DNA from: an uncultured Erysipelotrichaceae bacterium
Lineage (GTDB): Bacteria; Bacillota_I; Bacilli_A; Acholeplasmatales; Anaeroplasmataceae
Length of the DNA stretch: 5,618 bases
Assembly (NCBI GenBank): GCA_902783745.1
Contig: CACZRY010000020.1
Coordinates: forward strand, 1 to 5,618
Direction: 5' to 3'
The position numbers and the translations under genes were made by a program. The notes below the pieces were generated by a model. That model was not told the origin of the DNA. It worked only from the letters and a program-made list of their open reading frames with translations, and made no database searches. Shown piece after piece: positions 1 to 5,521 of the stretch (the first letter of the stretch is position 1; each line of letters starts with the position of its first letter).

Positions 1-111
1 GATATTATGTAATTTATCAATTATATCTTTTTGTTTTAATAAGTGATTCCTATCACTATATTCTTTTAATATTTCTAAAATATAAAACATTGCCATTTTT
101 TTGTCGTACAT
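1..111 (-). CDS. N-terminus of a WYL-type HTH transcriptional regulator (partial, runs off left edge)
   Basis: Only the first 37 codons are in the window, read on the minus strand from ATG at 111-109 and open to the edge. The peptide begins MYDKKMAMFYILEILKEYSD and continues with a segment rich in K, Q, D and I (LLKQKDIIDKL). This pattern (ILEIL..YSD.NH.L.Q.DII..L) matches from memory the winged-helix N-terminus of Bacillota WYL-domain regulators; the WYL domain itself lies outside the window, so the family call is inference. The start is supported by an AGGTGA ribosome binding site (plus-strand TCACCT, 117-122), five bases from the ATG. Internal Met6 and Met8 lack this spacing. The gene is divergent from the helicase operon, and its promoter overlaps the operon promoter and an inverted repeat. 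It is therefore the likely local repressor or activator of the operon and of itself. Another HTH family is possible. Confidence 0.68.
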   Translation of the reverse strand, partial: MYDKKMAMFYILEILKEYSDRNHLLKQKDIIDKLHNI

Positions 112-128
112 TGTTATCACCTAATTAC

Positions 129-157
129 ATTATATAGTATATTTATATCATTGTCCA
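129..157 (-). promoter_or_regulatory. Promoter of the divergent regulator gene
   Basis: On the minus strand, a -35 box TGGACA (157-152, five of six consensus bases) is followed after 17 bp by a perfect TATAAT -10 box (134-129). Transcription would start near 122-121, close to the regulator's ribosome binding site, giving a very short leader. The -35 box is one arm of the GTCC-N8-GGAC inverted repeat, so a protein bound there would block this promoter. Confidence 0.6.
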
Positions 158-180
158 TTTTTTTGGACGTAACATATAAT
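151..180 (+). promoter_or_regulatory. Promoter of the helicase-protease operon
   Basis: A perfect TATAAT -10 box at 175-180 is preceded at 18 bp by TTGTCC (151-156, four of six -35 bases). Transcription would start near 187, giving a leader of about 57 nt. The -35 zone is shared base for base with the minus-strand regulator promoter, so the two polymerases cannot bind together, and the palindrome at 153-168 fills the space between -35 and -10. This is the classic layout of an autoregulated divergent operator-promoter. TTGGAC at 163-168 looks like a -35 box but is only 6 bp from the -10 and is not usable with it. Confidence 0.6.
152..169. promoter_or_regulatory. Inverted-repeat operator, copy 1 (GTCC-N8-GGAC)
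   Basis: GTCCA (153-157) and TGGAC (164-168) form a perfect inverted repeat around a run of T. Read on the minus strand, the 18 bases match the site at 3783-3800 at 16 of 18 positions, sharing the core GTCCAAAAAAAYGGACA. The repeat overlaps both divergent promoters. It is most simply the binding site of a dimeric regulator, plausibly the product of the adjacent minus-strand gene. The assignment of the regulator is inference. Confidence 0.6.
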
Positions 181-232
181 AAAATATTGATATAAGAAAA
201 AGAAATTAGGTCACTATCACTTAAAAAATAAT

Positions 233-238
233 AGGAGG
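233..238 (+). promoter_or_regulatory. Ribosome binding site that fixes the helicase start
   Basis: A full AGGAGG lies 5 bases before ATG 244. The in-frame GTG at 238-240 overlaps the last base of this site and so cannot be the start; ATG 244 is preferred. Confidence 0.85.
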
Positions 239-243
239 TGCCT

Positions 244-3129
244 ATGATCAATTTAAGCGAATTAAATGATAAACAACTAGAAGCTGTAAAAGAGACTGAA
301 GGCTATGTAAGAGTTATAGCTGGAGCTGGTTCTGGTAAGACTAAATTATTGGTAAATAGATATGCATACCTAGTGATGGAATATGGAATTGATCCATATA
401 ATATTCTTTGTGTCACATTTACTAATAAAGCTGCAAGAGAAATGAAAAGTAGAATTGAAAAAATAATAGGAAACCAATTCGATACAAATCTTATTTGTAC
501 ATATCATGGTTTTTGTGCAAGGCTTTTACGAGATGAAAGTGAAAAATTATTTTTAACAAAAAATTTCCAAATATTAGATAATTATCAACAAAAGGAAATG
601 TTAGATGATATATATCAAAAATATGAGCTTAAATTTGATTATGCAAGCTTTGAAAGTATTATTAAAAAGATAACTCTCTATAAATTAATGCATCCTGAAT
701 ATGTATCTAAAATGATTGATTCAAATTATGTTCAAATATTATCAAGTAAGAATAATATGGATGATAATATAATTGAAGATTATATGCAAAAAGAAAAACT
801 AATTCATGGACTGGATTTTAATGATTTAATCCATTTTGCATTATATCTTTTAAAGCACAATGAAGAATTAAGGCTAGAATGGCAAAATAGATTAAATTAT
901 ATTTTGGTTGATGAATTTCAAGATAGTTCAAAAACAGAAATGGAATTAATAGAAATTTTATCTAGTAACTATCAAAACTTAATGATAGTTGGAGATCCTG
1001 ATCAAAATATATATGAGTGGAGAGGTTCTGATGTAAAACTTTTAGTTGATTTTGATAAGGAGCATGTTCCAACTAAAACAATTATCTTAGATAGAAATTA
1101 TCGTTCAACACCTGAAATATTAAAATGTGCAAATACATTAATTGATAAAAATGTATTAAGGCTAAAAAAAGATTTATATACCTTAAATTCTAATGTAGCT
1201 GAAGTAATTCATTATCATGTTAAGGATGAAGATAAACAAAATGATTATATTTATAAAGAAATTAAAGAATTGAAAAATAAATATAATTATTCATATTCTG
1301 ATATAGCTATTTTATATCGTTCAAGTTTTTTATCTAGAATAATTGAAAAAGGTTTAGTAAATAACAATGTCCCTTACACAATTTATGGTGGTGTAAAATT
1401 CTACCAAAGAATGGAAGTGTTAGATGCTTTAGCATATTTAAAATTATTATGCTTTGGTGATGATGTTTCTTTTAAAAGAATTATTAATGTCCCAAGAAGA
1501 AAAATGGGAAAGAAGAAAATAGATTATTTATCTAGAATTCAAGATAAAGAAAATAAGAGGTTATATGAAATCTTAAAAGAACATATTGATGATGACATCT
1601 TTAATAAAACTGAAGCGGCTGATTTTATTAATTTAATAGAAAATTTAAGAGATAGATTAAGAGAATTAAAGTTGTCAGATATAGTTTCAGAAGTGATTAC
1701 TAAATCAGGTTATGATTCTTATTTAAGAGAGCTTGGAGATGAAGAAAGATTAAATAATATTATTGAATTTAAAAGAACAACATCAGAGTTTGAGCGTGTA
1801 TATGGAGAAGATTATCCTTTGAATGATTATTTAAGGGAAGTATCTATTCAATCAAAAGATGATGACGATGATGAAAAGGAACAGGTAAAACTTATGACTA
1901 TTCATTCATCAAAAGGATTAGAATTTAAAGCTGTATTTGTTGTTGGCTTAAATGAAGGTATATTTCCATCCTCAAAAACTTTAGAAGAAAGAAAAGAGTT
2001 AGGTTTAGAAGAAGAAAGAAGACTTTGCTATGTTGCGATAACTAGAGCCATGGAGCATTTGTTTTTATTTGATACCGAAGGACAGTCCGCTAGAGGTATG
2101 AATAATTTACCATCAAGATTTTTATTTGAAATTGGAGAGAATAATTATCATAGGTATGGCACAATATCAAACTCTTTGATGAAGCAATATGAAGATTATG
2201 TTAATAAACATAGTTTTGAACAATTCGAATCTAATTATGAAATAGGTAATATTATTAATCATCATGTATTTGGACGTGGTGAAATATTAGATATAGATAA
2301 AAAAAGAAATAGTTATATTGTAAAATTTGATAAGTTTAATCTAACAAGAACTATATCTAAAAATTATTTTGAGCCAAAACAAATAGAGGATGAACCTATT
2401 GTTGTTGAGGATAATAGAATTGAAATTGTTGATAATCCAATAGTTGATTATACGGATTACAATGATTATACCGATGATATGACATATTATGGGAATGTTT
2501 ATTCATCAATAGAATCTGCAAAAAGGGATAACATTGAGTATGAAGATACAAACAATATTTTTGCTGAGTGGGTTGAAGATGGAGACGATAGTGGTGATGC
2601 ATATGCTACAGTTCCGATTCCAACTATGCCTGACATAATCGAAGAACCCAAAAATGTTAAAAAGCATAAATTTATAGATGAAGGGAATTTATGGAATAAT
2701 CCCAACGTTCCTAAAACAGATTGGAAATGTGTAGATGTTTATGATTTAGGTGCACCTATTGGTATATGTGAAATGTGTGGGAAAAATATAATTCGATATG
2801 TACATGTAATGAAGCATAACTTTTATCATGATTTGCATGTTGGTTGTGTTTGTGATGGTAAAATGCAAGGTGATCCTGAAAATGCTAAGAGACTTGAAAA
2901 AGAATTGCGAAATAGAGAAAAAAGACGTGAAAACTTTATGAGGAAAGAGTGGGAAAGGTCTTCTAAAGGTAATGAATATAAAAAAATAAAAAACCATATT
3001 ATTGTTTTATTTTATGACAAGAAAACAAATAAGTTTACATACTCAATAGATGGAAAATATTCAAAAAAATGGTTTGATACTAGAAGTGAAGCTTTAAATG
3101 CAATTTTTGATGTTGTATCAAATTATTAA
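244..3129 (+). CDS. UvrD/PcrA-type SF1A DNA helicase with an extra C-terminal Cys/His module
   Basis: A 961-aa ATP-dependent 3'-5' DNA helicase of the UvrD/Rep/PcrA family, expected to act on DNA in the cytoplasm. Visible motifs: Q motif LNDKQLEAV (7-15), Walker A AGAGSGKT (26-33), Ia VTFTNKAAREM (57-67), Ib TYHGF (86-90), Walker B DEFQD (223-227), III GDPDQNIYEWRG (250-261), IV NYRST (285-289), V TIHSSKGLEF (552-561), VI EEERRLCYVAITRA (589-602). Residues 667-711 (HHVFGRGEILDI...YIVKF) resemble the Tudor-like C-terminal domain of PcrA, which contacts RNA polymerase in housekeeping homologues. PcrA usually ends here, at about 720-750 aa. This protein instead adds an acidic, low-complexity linker (about 712-815) and a module at about 826-961 with W827, C842/C845 (CEMCG), H854, H858 and C868/C870 (VGCVC). 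From memory that module matches a family of unknown function otherwise found as stand-alone bacterial proteins. Catalytic residues look intact. It is the first gene of the operon; the extra module argues that this is an accessory helicase and not the housekeeping PcrA. Confidence 0.93.
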   Translation: MINLSELNDKQLEAVKETEGYVRVIAGAGSGKTKLLVNRYAYLVMEYGIDPYNILCVTFTNKAAREMKSRIEKIIGNQFDTNLICTYHGFCARLLRDESEKLFLTKNFQILDNYQQKEMLDDIYQKYELKFDYASFESIIKKITLYKLMHPEYVSKMIDSNYVQILSSKNNMDDNIIEDYMQKEKLIHGLDFNDLIHFALYLLKHNEELRLEWQNRLNYILVDEFQDSSKTEMELIEILSSNYQNLMIVGDPDQNIYEWRGSDVKLLVDFDKEHVPTKTIILDRNYRSTPEILKCANTLIDKNVLRLKKDLYTLNSNVAEVIHYHVKDEDKQNDYIYKEIKELKNKYNYSYSDIAILYRSSFLSRIIEKGLVNNNVPYTIYGGVKFYQRMEVLDALAYLKLLCFGDDVSFKRIINVPRRKMGKKKIDYLSRIQDKENKRLYEILKEHIDDDIFNKTEAADFINLIENLRDRLRELKLSDIVSEVITKSGYDSYLRELGDEERLNNIIEFKRTTSEFERVYGEDYPLNDYLREVSIQSKDDDDDEKEQVKLMTIHSSKGLEFKAVFVVGLNEGIFPSSKTLEERKELGLEEERRLCYVAITRAMEHLFLFDTEGQSARGMNNLPSRFLFEIGENNYHRYGTISNSLMKQYEDYVNKHSFEQFESNYEIGNIINHHVFGRGEILDIDKKRNSYIVKFDKFNLTRTISKNYFEPKQIEDEPIVVEDNRIEIVDNPIVDYTDYNDYTDDMTYYGNVYSSIESAKRDNIEYEDTNNIFAEWVEDGDDSGDAYATVPIPTMPDIIEEPKNVKKHKFIDEGNLWNNPNVPKTDWKCVDVYDLGAPIGICEMCGKNIIRYVHVMKHNFYHDLHVGCVCDGKMQGDPENAKRLEKELRNREKRRENFMRKEWERSSKGNEYKKIKNHIIVLFYDKKTNKFTYSIDGKYSKKWFDTRSEALNAIFDVVSNY

Positions 3130-3155
3130 TGTGTTTTTTTGAATATAACACAATC

Positions 3156-3161
3156 AAGGAG
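3156..3161 (+). promoter_or_regulatory. Ribosome binding site of the 198-aa gene
   Basis: AAGGAG lies 10 bases before ATG 3172, a slightly long but workable spacing. A nearer ATG at 3162-3164 is in another frame and stops quickly. Confidence 0.6.
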
Positions 3162-3171
3162 ATGAGATATT

Positions 3172-3768
3172 ATGGAATATCGAGAATTAAATATAGAAAA
3201 AGAAAAGCATATATATAATCACCGATTATTACCTGATTTTCATAGTTATGATGCTAAAGCATATGTAGGTAGATATGGAGAATTGATTACTATTTATTGG
3301 GTCGAAGAAAGTAAACATTGGGTTTTTAATAACCAAACCGCAAATTTATTTGATATTTATATTAATGATGATTTAGCAATACACAAATTATTGATGCATT
3401 ATTGTATGAAGGGGAATTCGGATTTTGATTATAAAAGAAAAGAATCATGTAGGGATATGTATTTATACGAGTTTATACATAAAATTTATGATAAATATGT
3501 TATTACTAAAAATCAAAAATTATTGATGATAATAGAAAGAGCAATTAAAGATTTAGAAGTATTCAAATTGAATAAAACACATTTTAAAGATTGGATTATT
3601 GCAGGACCTTCTAGAGGATTAGATGAAGTACCAAAAGAAGAGATACAATTTTTTTTAAAAATGAGAAAGAAAGTTAAGAAGCATAAGATTCCATCTAATA
3701 TAAGAAACGAAATAGAAGAATATTTGACTTTTATCAATGAATGTAGAGATGAACTGATTGAAGAATAA
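3172..3768 (+). CDS. Uncharacterised 198-aa protein, second gene of the operon
   Basis: I do not recognise this protein. It is predicted soluble, with no signal peptide or membrane segment. The first 60 or so residues look beta-rich and aromatic (AYVGRYGELITIYWVEES, then HWVFNN). The rest is mainly helical and charged, with a lysine-rich stretch KMRKKVKKHK near residues 163-172 and an acidic helical end (EIEEYLTFINECRDELIEE). There is no visible nucleotide-binding, nuclease or metal-binding motif; the three cysteines are scattered. It starts 42 bases after the helicase stop with its own AAGGAG site and no clear promoter or strong terminator between, so it is very likely co-transcribed with the helicase. 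Codon use is like that of its neighbours. Position between helicase and protease suggests an adaptor, regulator or substrate-recognition partner, but that is guesswork. Confidence 0.85.
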   Translation: MEYRELNIEKEKHIYNHRLLPDFHSYDAKAYVGRYGELITIYWVEESKHWVFNNQTANLFDIYINDDLAIHKLLMHYCMKGNSDFDYKRKESCRDMYLYEFIHKIYDKYVITKNQKLLMIIERAIKDLEVFKLNKTHFKDWIIAGPSRGLDEVPKEEIQFFLKMRKKVKKHKIPSNIRNEIEEYLTFINECRDELIEE

Positions 3769-3779
3769 AAAGTAATAAG

Positions 3780-3811
3780 AGATGTCCAAAAAAACGGACA
3801 TCTATTTTGTT
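3780..3811 (+). promoter_or_regulatory. Inverted repeat copy 2: operator and/or weak terminator before the protease gene
   Basis: AGATGTCC (3780-3787) and GGACATCT (3796-3803) form a perfect 8-bp inverted repeat around AAAAAAAC, followed by ATTTTGTT. As RNA this is a modest hairpin with a short U-rich tail, so it could be a weak terminator or attenuator that lowers protease expression. As DNA its core matches the operator at 152-169 (16 of 18 bases, opposite orientation), which favours a second binding site of the same regulator. The two readings do not exclude each other. Confidence 0.6.
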
Positions 3812-3816
3812 ACAAT
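3808..3816 (+). promoter_or_regulatory. Possible extended -10 promoter for the protease gene
   Basis: TGTTACAAT fits the extended -10 form TGnTATAAT with one mismatch, directly after the second palindrome. Transcription would begin near 3823, about 16 bases before ATG 3839. No good -35 box is seen, and the leader would be very short. Weak on its own; the palindrome just upstream makes a separately regulated internal promoter worth noting. Confidence 0.3.
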
Positions 3817-3838
3817 TAGTTTGAAAGAAGATGATGAT

Positions 3839-5143
3839 ATGTCTTATACCTTTGACAAAAAAATTGAGCAAAAACATATTGAATTAATTAATAAAGCAAT
3901 TGATGTATGTAAATCACTAAATGCTCCAATATCAATAAATGTTTATTTTAAATATTGCATTGGGTGTTCTAGCTATGGTTGGTGCAGGTTTGATGAAGAT
4001 TTGATGAAGTATGTTATAGCAATAAATAAATATATTATTGAAGATAATGATTTCATTAATACTACTATTCATGAATTATTACATACAATAAATAATTATG
4101 ATTATTCCCCACATAAAGGAGAATGGAAACGCTGGGCTGATATCATTTCTAATAATTCTAAATATAAAATTACTGTAACATCAACAATGAAATTTAAAAA
4201 AGAAGCTTATTCAATTGTTGATAAGAAAGAAAATGAACCTAAAACAATTTGTTATTACCCTTTTTGTAAGAGAAAATGTTATGTCAAAACTAAAAGTATT
4301 TTTGGACATAAATCCACATATTATGGTAATTGTTGTAAAAAAGATTTATATGATGAATTACCCGATTCAATTTTAAAAGAAATGAGTAATAATGAAAGAA
4401 ATTTATATTTAGAAAGAAGAATTATAAGTAAAGATATTTCAAAAGAAGAATTATTCGATTTTTTAAATTATACAGATAAGAGTATGACTAGAAATCTAAT
4501 AAGATATTATATATCTTATCTACCTATTGAATTAAAAGATAGTTTAAAAGGGATATCAAAATATGTTTATGAAGAAGATTTTAAAAATGAGCTAGCAATG
4601 AATTACATTAGAGGATGCTATGATGATTATATAAAAACAGAACACCAGTTTTTTGTGTTTGATGAATTTTTTCCATTAACACAATATTGGAATATGATTA
4701 ATGAATACTACAAATCAAGAAATTCAAATAGATTTCATTATGTCGAACTTATACGTAATTTGAATGAAAAATTTTATATAGATTTACTAAAATGTGGATT
4801 TTTAAATAGGTTTATAGAAATCATTTCAGATGATAGTTTAATTAATATAACATTTGATGATATAACACAATTTTTTAATGGAAACATAGTGGGAGTAATA
4901 GACCATTGTTATAATGACTTTAAAACTAGCTATGAGATATGGCCAATAATATGTAATAAAAAAGCTACTGATGTTATTTTAAATGTTGTATCAAAAAGTA
5001 GTTTTAAAATTAATTATTTAGATAATATTATAAAAATTATTAAATCCCAATTTGGAGAAATTAATATTATTTTTAGTCATAGTATAAATGAAAAATTATT
5101 ACCTTTATATTCTATTCGTGCTTTATTTGTTAGTACAGAGTAG
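3839..5143 (+). CDS. SprT-like zinc metalloprotease with a long helical C-terminal extension
   Basis: A 434-aa protein whose first 180 or so residues fit the SprT-like metalloprotease family. The zinc site is HELLH (78-82) in the context INTTIHELLHT, with the downstream ligand in SPHKGEW (H92). Ahead of it lies the usual strand region, with GWCRFDEDLMKYVIAIN preceding the helix. After it comes a Cys-rich segment, C138, C143, C147, C165 and C166, in place of the zinc ribbon that many SprT-like proteins carry. Typical bacterial SprT-like proteins are about 150-200 aa; here roughly 240 further residues follow, helical and aromatic-rich, that I cannot assign. SPRTN, the eukaryotic relative, cuts proteins crosslinked to DNA, so a DNA-bound protein substrate is a reasonable inference. 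An in-frame ATG at 3782 would add 19 residues, but it sits inside the palindrome and codes through its stem; neither start has a strong ribosome binding site (GAAAG at 3823-3827 serves 3839), so the start is uncertain. Confidence 0.83.
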   Translation: MSYTFDKKIEQKHIELINKAIDVCKSLNAPISINVYFKYCIGCSSYGWCRFDEDLMKYVIAINKYIIEDNDFINTTIHELLHTINNYDYSPHKGEWKRWADIISNNSKYKITVTSTMKFKKEAYSIVDKKENEPKTICYYPFCKRKCYVKTKSIFGHKSTYYGNCCKKDLYDELPDSILKEMSNNERNLYLERRIISKDISKEELFDFLNYTDKSMTRNLIRYYISYLPIELKDSLKGISKYVYEEDFKNELAMNYIRGCYDDYIKTEHQFFVFDEFFPLTQYWNMINEYYKSRNSNRFHYVELIRNLNEKFYIDLLKCGFLNRFIEIISDDSLINITFDDITQFFNGNIVGVIDHCYNDFKTSYEIWPIICNKKATDVILNVVSKSSFKINYLDNIIKIIKSQFGEINIIFSHSINEKLLPLYSIRALFVSTE

Positions 5144-5181
5144 TTGATATATTAAAATGGAATATATATCACAATAAGAAT

Positions 5182-5202
5182 TATTAGGTATTCCACCTAA
5201 TA
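5182..5202. repeat. Short inverted repeat after the protease gene
   Basis: TATTAGGT (5182-5189) and ACCTAATA (5195-5202) form a perfect 8-bp inverted repeat with a 5-base loop, 38 bases after the protease stop. No T-run follows, so it is not a canonical terminator. It could protect the 3' end of the mRNA or bind a protein. TTCCACC in the loop and arm recurs 30 bp later, at 5221-5227. Confidence 0.45.
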
Positions 5203-5240
5203 CCTCCTAACTAGTTGTTGTTCCACCGATAGAAATGATG

Positions 5241-5278
5241 CCAAAAACCATTAGAACATATAAATCTAGTGGTTTTGG
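5241..5278 (+). other. Long stem-loop in the 3' region of the operon
   Basis: Bases 5244-5255 pair with 5265-5276 through 12 positions including one G-U, around a 9-base A/T loop. After a bulged A, CC (5241-5242) pairs with GG (5277-5278). The stem ends in TGGTTTTGGGG and is followed by TTTTAG, a poor U-tract. It may be an mRNA 3' stabiliser or an imperfect terminator. A 27-codon open frame crosses it (see findings), which is an alternative reading. Confidence 0.4.
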
Positions 5279-5306
5279 GGTTTTAGTTATATATCTAGAT
5301 AAGAAT

Positions 5307-5335
5307 AAAATCACTTAACGGTGATTTTTCTTTTT
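5307..5335 (+). terminator. Rho-independent terminator of the operon
   Basis: AAAATCAC (5307-5314) and GTGATTTT (5321-5328) form a perfect 8-bp stem with loop TTAACG, followed by TCTTTTT. This is the first convincing terminator after the protease gene on the plus strand, 164 bases past its stop. The A-rich left arm would also give a weak terminator on the minus strand. Confidence 0.72.
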
Positions 5336-5401
5336 AAGCCAATCTTTCGTCTTTTCTTGATATCTTTGACATAATCGCACATATTGGTGATACTGATTGA
5401 A
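5315..5401 (-). pseudogene. Possible C-terminal remnant of an unknown gene
   Basis: On the minus strand an open stretch of 28 codons ends at TAA (5317-5315), inside the loop of the terminator. Its last residues, YQEKTKDWLKKKNHR, look like the basic helical end of a real protein, and a stop codon overlapping a bidirectional hairpin is typical of true gene ends. Upstream it is closed by TAG (5404-5402), and there is no start codon. It may be what remains of a deleted or invaded gene. I do not recognise the family, and chance is possible. Confidence 0.25.
5366..5394 (+). promoter_or_regulatory. Possible promoter for a short RNA
   Basis: A perfect TTGACA (5366-5371) is followed after 17 bp by GATACT (5389-5394, four of six -10 bases). 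Transcription would start near 5401 and meet the strong terminator at 5429-5454, giving an RNA of about 55-60 nt with no open frame. It overlaps the minus-strand remnant. Confidence 0.35.
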
Positions 5402-5428
5402 CTAAAAAATTAATAAATATTTACTAAT

Positions 5429-5456
5429 AATAAGGTGGCCTTTGCCACCTTATTTC
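5429..5456. terminator. Strong terminator hairpin, probably bidirectional
   Basis: AATAAGGTGGC (5429-5439) and GCCACCTTATT (5444-5454) form a perfect 11-bp stem with the tetraloop CTTT, ending in a short T-rich tail (TTATTTCTTA). It is the most GC-rich and most stable hairpin in the window. It isolates the region to its left from the promoter at 5487-5495. Confidence 0.8.
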
Positions 5457-5486
5457 TTACACTATTACTTAATTATCAATTTTTTA

Positions 5487-5495
5487 TGCTATAAT
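5487..5495 (+). promoter_or_regulatory. Extended -10 promoter of the right-edge gene
   Basis: TGCTATAAT is a perfect extended -10 element. The best -35 candidate, TTACTT at 5465-5470, is 19 bp away and weak, as is common for extended -10 promoters. Transcription would start near 5502, about 20 bases before the ATG. Confidence 0.65.
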
Positions 5496-5521
5496 ATATT
5501 TAAATATACGATTAGGAATTG

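Larger units (their letters stand above)
5144..5521. other. 378-bp region without a convincing gene
   Basis: This stretch holds, in order: an 8-bp inverted repeat, a long stem-loop with a bulge, the operon terminator, a minus-strand coding remnant, a possible short-RNA promoter, a strong terminator and the promoter of the right-edge gene. No open frame has both a ribosome binding site and convincing length. The density of hairpins and a possible gene tail suggest a junction between inserted cassettes. Confidence 0.6.

Noticed and set aside
119..211. ACCTAATT (119-126) and AATTAGGT (204-211) as a wide inverted repeat flanking the divergent promoters
   Set aside because: The left arm contains most of the regulator's ribosome binding site, the arms are 77 bases apart, and an 8-bp A/T-rich match is likely by chance here.
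238..243. GTG start for the helicase, two codons before ATG 244
   Set aside because: The GTG overlaps the AGGAGG ribosome binding site; ATG 244 has correct 5-base spacing.
2396..2997. Three minus-strand open frames of 68-83 codons inside the helicase 3' half
   Set aside because: They are opposite-strand shadows of the helicase frame, have odd composition (very high H/Q/Y or F) and no ribosome binding sites.
244..3129. Calling the helicase housekeeping PcrA or UvrD by name
   Set aside because: The motifs fit the family, but the extra 250 residues and the accessory operon context argue against the core gene, so no symbol was given.
3130..3152. TGTGTT/AACACA inverted repeat between helicase and second gene
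   Set aside because: The 6-bp A/T-rich stem with an 11-base loop and no T-run is too weak for a terminator.
3513..3737. Minus-strand open frame of 74 codons with a hydrophobic middle
   Set aside because: It lies wholly inside the 198-aa gene on the opposite strand, and has no ribosome binding site or promoter.
5152..5210. Minus-strand AGGAGG followed by GTG and a 14-residue hydrophobic peptide (VEYLIILIVIYIPF), like a tiny membrane toxin
   Set aside because: Ribosome binding site spacing is good, but no promoter or antisense regulator is evident, the start is GTG, and the length is below known type I toxins.
5207..5251. Minus-strand 14-codon frame reading MVFGIISIGGTTTS
   Set aside because: It looks peptide-like but has no ribosome binding site, and its start lies within the stem of the long hairpin.
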